Positions 59,116 to 64,000 of a DNA stretch of 64,000 nucleotides are shown here, in pieces. The stretch is taken from NCBI GenBank assembly GCA_013399875.1, contig VXAZ01000953.1, forward strand, positions 1,171,336 to 1,235,335. The letters run 5' to 3'. The notes under the pieces are model-generated. The model ran no database searches. It had not been told where the DNA came from and saw only the letters and a list, made by a program, of their open reading frames with translations. The position numbers were made by a program, and so were the translations under genes. The DNA is from Gymnorhina tibicen (Eukaryota; Chordata; Aves; Passeriformes; Artamidae). The first letter of the stretch is position 1, and each line of letters begins with the position of its first letter.

Positions 59116-59425
59116 TTTACCTTGAGTACAGCAGACCACTCTGGAAAGTTTTTTTTTTTTTTCTTTTCACTATACTGTTTACAGACTAGTTTTTGTGACT
59201 CATTATTTGCATTAAGCTAGTTTGAATCTACCTGTTAAAGTAAATCAATAGACTGCCTATCAAAGTACTTTCTTTCTTTAAGTAGCTCGGTGAGGCAACA
59301 GTACTGACTTTACCTTTTCTTGGGCATTTCCATATTTCCCATATGGAAATAACTGGGAGTCTTGGAGGTGGTACCTAGTTATAACACAAGCTTCCTCTGT
59401 ATAATATTTTTTAATATTCGCAACC
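59116..59425. repeat. T14 run and a perfect 10-bp foldback
   Basis: T14 at 59149-59162. ATTTCCATAT (59326-59335) and ATATGGAAAT (59341-59350) are perfect inverted arms with a 5-nt loop, TTCCC. The rest of the interval is unremarkable. Confidence 0.8.
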
Positions 59426-59429
59426 ATGC

Positions 59430-59495
59430 TACACACACGCATATAAATGTATACATTTGTGTATGTACATCTGTGCATACACACATACATATAAA
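59430..59495. repeat. CA/TA-type degenerate microsatellite
   Basis: ACACACGCATATAAATG, TATACATTTGTGTATG and CATACACACATACATATA form a degenerate CA/TA tract. The frames crossing it (59278-59615) owe their openness to it. Confidence 0.85.
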
Positions 59496-60455
59496 CAAAA
59501 TCATCAGAGTTTCATTTCTTCCCCCTGTCTTGGCTGTTAGTTCTTGAACCAGAAGACCAAATACGTTTTGCAGCAGTTCTGCGCAGGCACACAGAGAATA
59601 CAGGGCTAAACACAATAACCCCTAAGGGTTTCTCTGCCTGCCTTGCATCAGTATAGAGGGAACAAGCCCCAGAAAGGGTGATGCTTTCCCCATCTCAGCA
59701 AAGAAAGAGAGAAGAACCCCAGCAGAGAAAGGCGAGTGCTTGGAGACCCTGACTTTTTTTTCCTCCCCTCCATGCATCTCTCCACAAGCTAAAGCTCTGT
59801 GCTTAGAGAAAGGCCATGCTGCAACCAGACCTTGGGAGCAGCTGCAGATAAGCACACGGAGGTTAATTCTGCTGTTTGCTCCATTAACCTCTGCTCCACC
59901 TTTGTGATACCCTCAAGGAAGAAGGACAGGAAGACAGCGTGGCCAGGAGGGCTGGGCACGAGCCAGCAGCCAGGCAGCGCTGCAGGGGGATCGTACCAGG
60001 GTAGGGCTGCCTCTGGGTCCTGGGCTTCACAGGCTTTGCAGCCCGGTTTGCTTTGCTCCTGCCAGTTCTGCCTCAGCACCGAACACTTGCAGGATGCAAG
60101 TATTCCCCTCCTCTGCAAGGCAAGCTTCATGGCAGTTCCCTGCAGCTTTTCCCTCTGCTCTATGTTCCTCTATATAGCAGGAGATACATGGCCTTTGGCA
60201 GTGGGTAAAAACAGATGAGATAAACAGAGATGAAATAAACCTAGTGGAAAAGTCTTCTCCAGCTGTAGTGTCTCTACCTATAAATAGATATTCTCCTGGT
60301 GTCCTCCACATGCAAACACGGAGATGAGGTTTTTGTATTGTTGTTTTCTTGTTTAGTACAAAGCAATTAAAATGTAACAACCTCTCAAAATCATCCTTTA
60401 TTTAAAAAAAATAGGTCACGGACACAGAAGCAGTCAGTCATGGTTTGGAGTGGGC
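59496..60455. other. Non-coding sequence, locally GC-richer, no gene seen
   Basis: Opposed frames at 59789-60130 (-, 113 codons), 59799-60218 (+, 139 codons) and 60027-60380 (-, 117 codons) overlap. None is recognisable and mutual overlap argues against all of them. The plus-strand one is the best remaining candidate only by length. Confidence 0.65.
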
Positions 60456-60459
60456 AAGC

Positions 60460-60870
60460 AAACAATTTTCATTTGATTGTGCCCTTGTTTTTGTAACTAG
60501 CTTTTCTGCTGTGACCTGCTATACTTACCCTGTCTGCTGTGCTAACCAGCAACATGCCTTTTTAATCTGCCTTCCTGGGGTCTGCATTTGATTACAGCAT
60601 TCATGTTCTATTTAGATTCTTTTGAATCATGCCCTGTGGTGCTAGCACGAAAGGTGTTATTTATAAAATGAAATTCTGTTGTATTGCAACTTGGATTCAA
60701 AGAGGACAAGCAATATTAAATACTTACTTTATTTAATAATATCTTGGATTTATTAACTCAATTTCATTACAAGATTAGAGACGGTAACCCGGAGGGGGTT
60801 ATTAACCAATAAACAGGCTTCAGGCAACTTTGGCCTATATAAAATAAAATAAAAATACATATATATGCAT
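60460..60870. promoter_or_regulatory. Candidate conserved non-coding block (long)
   Basis: About 0.4 kb with no frame. It holds ACAATTTTCATTTGATTGTG, TTTTTAATCTGCC, GCATTTGATTACAGC, TTGTATTGCAACTTGG, CTTTATTTAATAATATC, GAGACGGTAACCCGGAGG and GGTTATTAACCAATAAACAGG (palindromic GGTTATTAACC core with an adjacent CCAAT). Retained CpGs sit in AT-rich context. It ends in a TA/AAAAT-rich simple stretch at about 60838-60866. Confidence 0.45.
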
Positions 60871-62997
60871 TTAAATGACTTCTATTTTGAGGGCCCAGAT
60901 ACACACCTCTGGCTCAAAAGTATGGCTTTCTTGATAAATAGTATTGCGGAGAGCTCTTGGTGGAATCCACTAAGCTCATGGTCCCTTTAGGACAGTGGGC
61001 ATCCACACTCAGCTATCCTAAGTGACCGACCCCATTTAGTGGGTTGCACCCCACGTGGGATGAAGTCTGCCACTCAGCTATGACAGAACTGATGCAGGCT
61101 ACAGTTACTTCAAACCACTGTGGGCAGCACACCAGAAACCATGAAACTGTGCCAACCCATCTGCCCCTCCTTGACTTCCCCAGCACCTCAAGGCTCACGT
61201 TTGTGAGCTGTTGCATGGCTCTTTCTCTCTCAGCATCAGTCCTGCAAATTGCAGGACATACCAAAGGAGAAGCTTCCCCAAAGCATTTGGGGAAACTCAC
61301 AGGCAACATACTGTATTGCCCATAAAAAAGCTCCTGAGCTATCGGAAGCTTCTCTTTCCAGAAGACGAGGGGACGGAAAATTCCTGACTGCACAGAGTAT
61401 GATACGGATCTGTATTCTGATCCTTAGCTCTTCATGGTAACTTGAACAACATTTCAAACCAGTACATATTCTGTGCAGCCAGATTTGGCACAACTGGCAG
61501 CTGAATTGAACTGCAGTCTCTTCACCTGGTAAGATGCAGCACGTTTGTCAGCACCCCAGCCTAGGGACGAGGGCCGGGTTAGAAAATTCACTGAAGGTTG
61601 AAAGCTCCTCAGGAGTACAAGAATACTGAGATGCAATTTTTTCTCCAGTTCCTAAATAAAACTAACAAATGCTAATACACTACTAAATGCCTCCTCTCTG
61701 AAACACTCTACGACAAGAAGTAGCTTCTGTGACTTGGAACCTGTCAGGTCCACAATAAAGCCTGAGTCTGACATGGGAAAATAGCACAGTATCAATGTCA
61801 CAGATACTACAGGCAGGGAATTCCCACTTGGAAGTGCATGGCTGCTAAAAGCTTTCACCCCACATCTGTTGCACAGTTAGCTGTGAGTCACCTGCAGTCA
61901 GCTTCATTAGACCCGAAGTGTCACTCAAATAAGACAAGCTATTCCTAGCACAAGAGAATTCAGATTTTTAAGCATTTGATAGATTAAAAGGAAAGTGTCA
62001 CGATATGTTAAATGGATATTCAAATAATTTAGGTCTCAGTTTTCATCTGCTTACAGATCATATGCCTTTGCTTAAAGCTGCATGGTAGGCAGAGACCAAA
62101 AATAAAGGGCAAATTATTTTTTTCACTCATGTGGTGTTGTTCATTGCAATGACTCAGTGAAGGATAAAATCCAGTGCATGAAGATCATGAAAAGACAGAA
62201 AGACTAATGAATTAAATCTGATCAGAAACAGATTTGAATTCAGAGTGATCACTAAAATTCAGGAGAGAACACCTAGAGCATGGTGGTGCATGGATATTCC
62301 CAAGAGAAACTGAGGTTAAGTAACAGAACCGTATGGAGAAGAGGTTAATTTGGGTCAAAAATGAAGGGAGATTGAGAAACAGATTTATGGTAAAACTTTC
62401 AAAGGCAAAAGCAATAATTGCACCCGCAAAAGGCATGTGCATCATTGCTACAAACAAAAACACATGCTTGGACTCTCTACAGGCAATCTGGCATCTGTCT
62501 CTCATTCCCTCCCTCCTCCTGACCCTGAGACCTCTCTCTCTGGAATTTTGTTCCATGAATATTCCATAATTCTACGCTCAGCTCCTATTTTCAAGAAAAG
62601 TCAGCATTAGCTAATAAGTGGAAGTTCACAGCATTACTGTCAATCAGTGGCTGGTTTCCATGAGAATGGAGACAGAGCTCAACAGAAAAATAGTGAGGTT
62701 CAGGCATAAGTGATATTCTGTCTACATATGTTATGTATGTACCACTTTGAAACTACGGAACTAACTTGTTTGGCACTTGATTTATTCGCAGACTCTCAAG
62801 GGTATCTACAAAAGAAGCCAAGTTTAAACAACATTCATTTGGGTCATTTTGAAGTGAGGCAGAAACAAAATGTATTATTTGGTAACTTTTGAATACTGCA
62901 ATTTATTCTCCTTCTTGCTTTCCTTGCTTCTTTCTACATGCTTAAAACCACCATTAAGAAAAAGGCTGAAACTTTTTTTTTTCTACCTGCCTTTTTC
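60871..62997. other. Unique non-coding sequence, no gene seen
   Basis: Opposed frames around 61013-61493 (126 codons on the minus strand, 93 on the plus) overlap and are unrecognised, as are 62212-62556 (-) and 62333-62569 (+). No transposon identified. T10 at 62973-62982. Confidence 0.7.
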
Positions 62998-63019
62998 TTT
63001 TTTTTTTTTTTTTTTTTTT
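62998..63019 (+). repeat. Poly-T tract (T22)
   Basis: Uninterrupted T22 within a T/C-rich stretch from about 62973. It could be the complement of a poly-A tail, but no retrocopy body is recognisable on the right side. Confidence 0.9.
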
Positions 63020-63171
63020 AAATTTCATCCCACCAGGTCCAGGTCTCAAAGTATAACACTTTCTACCCTAAAATAATTAGTGAGAGAAATTTCTAACTGA
63101 TTCTGTGCGTTATAAAGGGAAACTATCTCTGTTTTATTGATAACAGCATGCTACTATTCCTGAATTGATAC

Positions 63172-63213
63172 AGTCTGTTTAAAATAAACAGACTAGGAAT
63201 CAGGGTATGCATG
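63172..63213. repeat. Perfect foldback followed by a 17-mer shared with 52.1 kb
   Basis: AGTCTGTTTA (63172-63181) and TAAACAGACT (63185-63194) are perfect inverted arms around a 3-nt loop. Two bases later the word GAATCAGGGTATGCATG (63197-63213) repeats exactly the one at 52124-52140. Confidence 0.8.
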
Positions 63214-64000
63214 GGGTAGAACTTTACAAAGGAACATTTATCTTCTACTATTTTTACCCACTCGTCAAGCTTTCTGGCATATTCTCCACTAGAACTAAAC
63301 AAAGTAAACAGTGTAAGAAAATAAGGAAGTCAGTTACTTCCTTTTTTAGGGAAGCAAAGCCCAAAAATCTTATAAAATGTAGATATATTTCTAAATTTCA
63401 ACTGTCGATAAAATTTAATACAATGGGGTCAATAGCTTTATACGGAAGTGCTATGAAAAGAAGGTAGTTTCATAACTTTAACATAAAAAAGGATTTTGTT
63501 TTAAAATACACCCCAAATTTAAGATTATTTAGATGAAAGCCCTTGGTCTTACTTCTGATTAAATTAATGGAAAATGAGCTCTTGGGTGATGGGAGAGAAG
63601 TACCGAACCAAAACCAGCTGACAGAAACAGTTAAAAAGTCTAACTCTGTTTAGTTGTTTCAGTGTGACTGATCTCAAGAAGAATGAAGCAGTTCTGCAGG
63701 GACAGACAGTCTGAGCAGTGGATGGAAAAACAGGAAGAGACACTGGGGAGAGAACGTCACTTGGGTGAAGCCTGCACAAGCTAGAAATCACTTGGCCTCT
63801 CTAAGACCCACCAAGGCATAAGAAGGATAAATGAAATGCCGCTTGTATGCATTCTTCCAAGTCTCCATTCTCTCTCCATTCTCCTCAGCCAAGAATCTCT
63901 GCATGGATCTACCTAACAAAAAATTTATCTTCTTTTCCTCAATGAAAATCTAAGAAGTTCATGGGACAGACTGCTTTAAAGGCAAACAAAAATCACACTG
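63214..64000. other. Unique non-coding sequence, no gene seen
   Basis: The frames 63207-63467 (+) and 63564-63791 (-) are unrecognised. Nothing else stands out to the window edge. Confidence 0.7.

Noticed and set aside
1..64000. CRISPR array, bacterial operon, phage or ERV provirus
   Set aside because: No regularly spaced direct repeats with unique spacers, no dense coding, no long terminal repeats or viral polymerase motifs; all content is vertebrate non-coding in character.

Overview
This is vertebrate, almost certainly bird, and probably passerine, non-coding DNA. The avian call rests on several CR1 LINE pieces with the diagnostic 3' end (a TTGGACT...GATGATC...TCCAACC hairpin followed by ATTCTATG-type octamers) at about 6.26, 36.5 and 43.8-44.2 kb, and a CR1 reverse-transcriptase C-terminal remnant inside the 43.8 kb copy. 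The passerine call rests on one SINE at about 37.05-37.2 kb. It has a tRNA-Ile(AAU)-like head joined to a CR1-type 3' tail, the architecture of the passerine family known as TguSINE1. I recognise no protein-coding gene, functional tRNA, rRNA or CRISPR array. The open frames are short (151 codons or fewer outside the assembly gap), mostly have shadows on other frames and match no family I know, apart from the CR1 remnant.

Layout. 0-6 kb: AT-rich unique sequence with a degenerate tandem array at 1.87-2.26 kb. 6-28 kb: unique sequence with a CR1 tail, one old palindromic-transposon-like fragment (11.57 kb), several AT-rich blocks that look like conserved non-coding elements (CNEs), and a small CpG-rich patch at 20.4 kb. 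28-45 kb: CNE-like blocks, a strong G-quadruplex motif (35.3 kb), the CR1 and SINE insertions, a 33-bp tandem duplication (38.5 kb), a CpG island (39.8-40.2 kb) leading into a homeodomain-site-rich block, and a GC-rich stretch beside the longest CR1. 45-51 kb: mostly featureless apart from a 48-bp degenerate tandem array (46.9-47.2 kb). 51-61 kb: the densest run of CNE-like blocks, placed around a second, broken CpG island at 55.74-56.43 kb that contains a 384-base assembly gap. 61-64 kb: low-complexity tracts and a perfect foldback.

Interpretation (inference). The window resembles a regulatory gene desert or a very large intron beside a developmental gene: no exons, few repeats, many candidate regulatory blocks and two CpG islands. 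Neither the neighbouring gene nor conservation can be read from this sequence alone, so every CNE call is a pattern-based candidate. I see no novel protein system here. The items most worth checking are the gap-broken CpG island, the orphan CpG island at 40 kb, the two degenerate arrays and the SINE.
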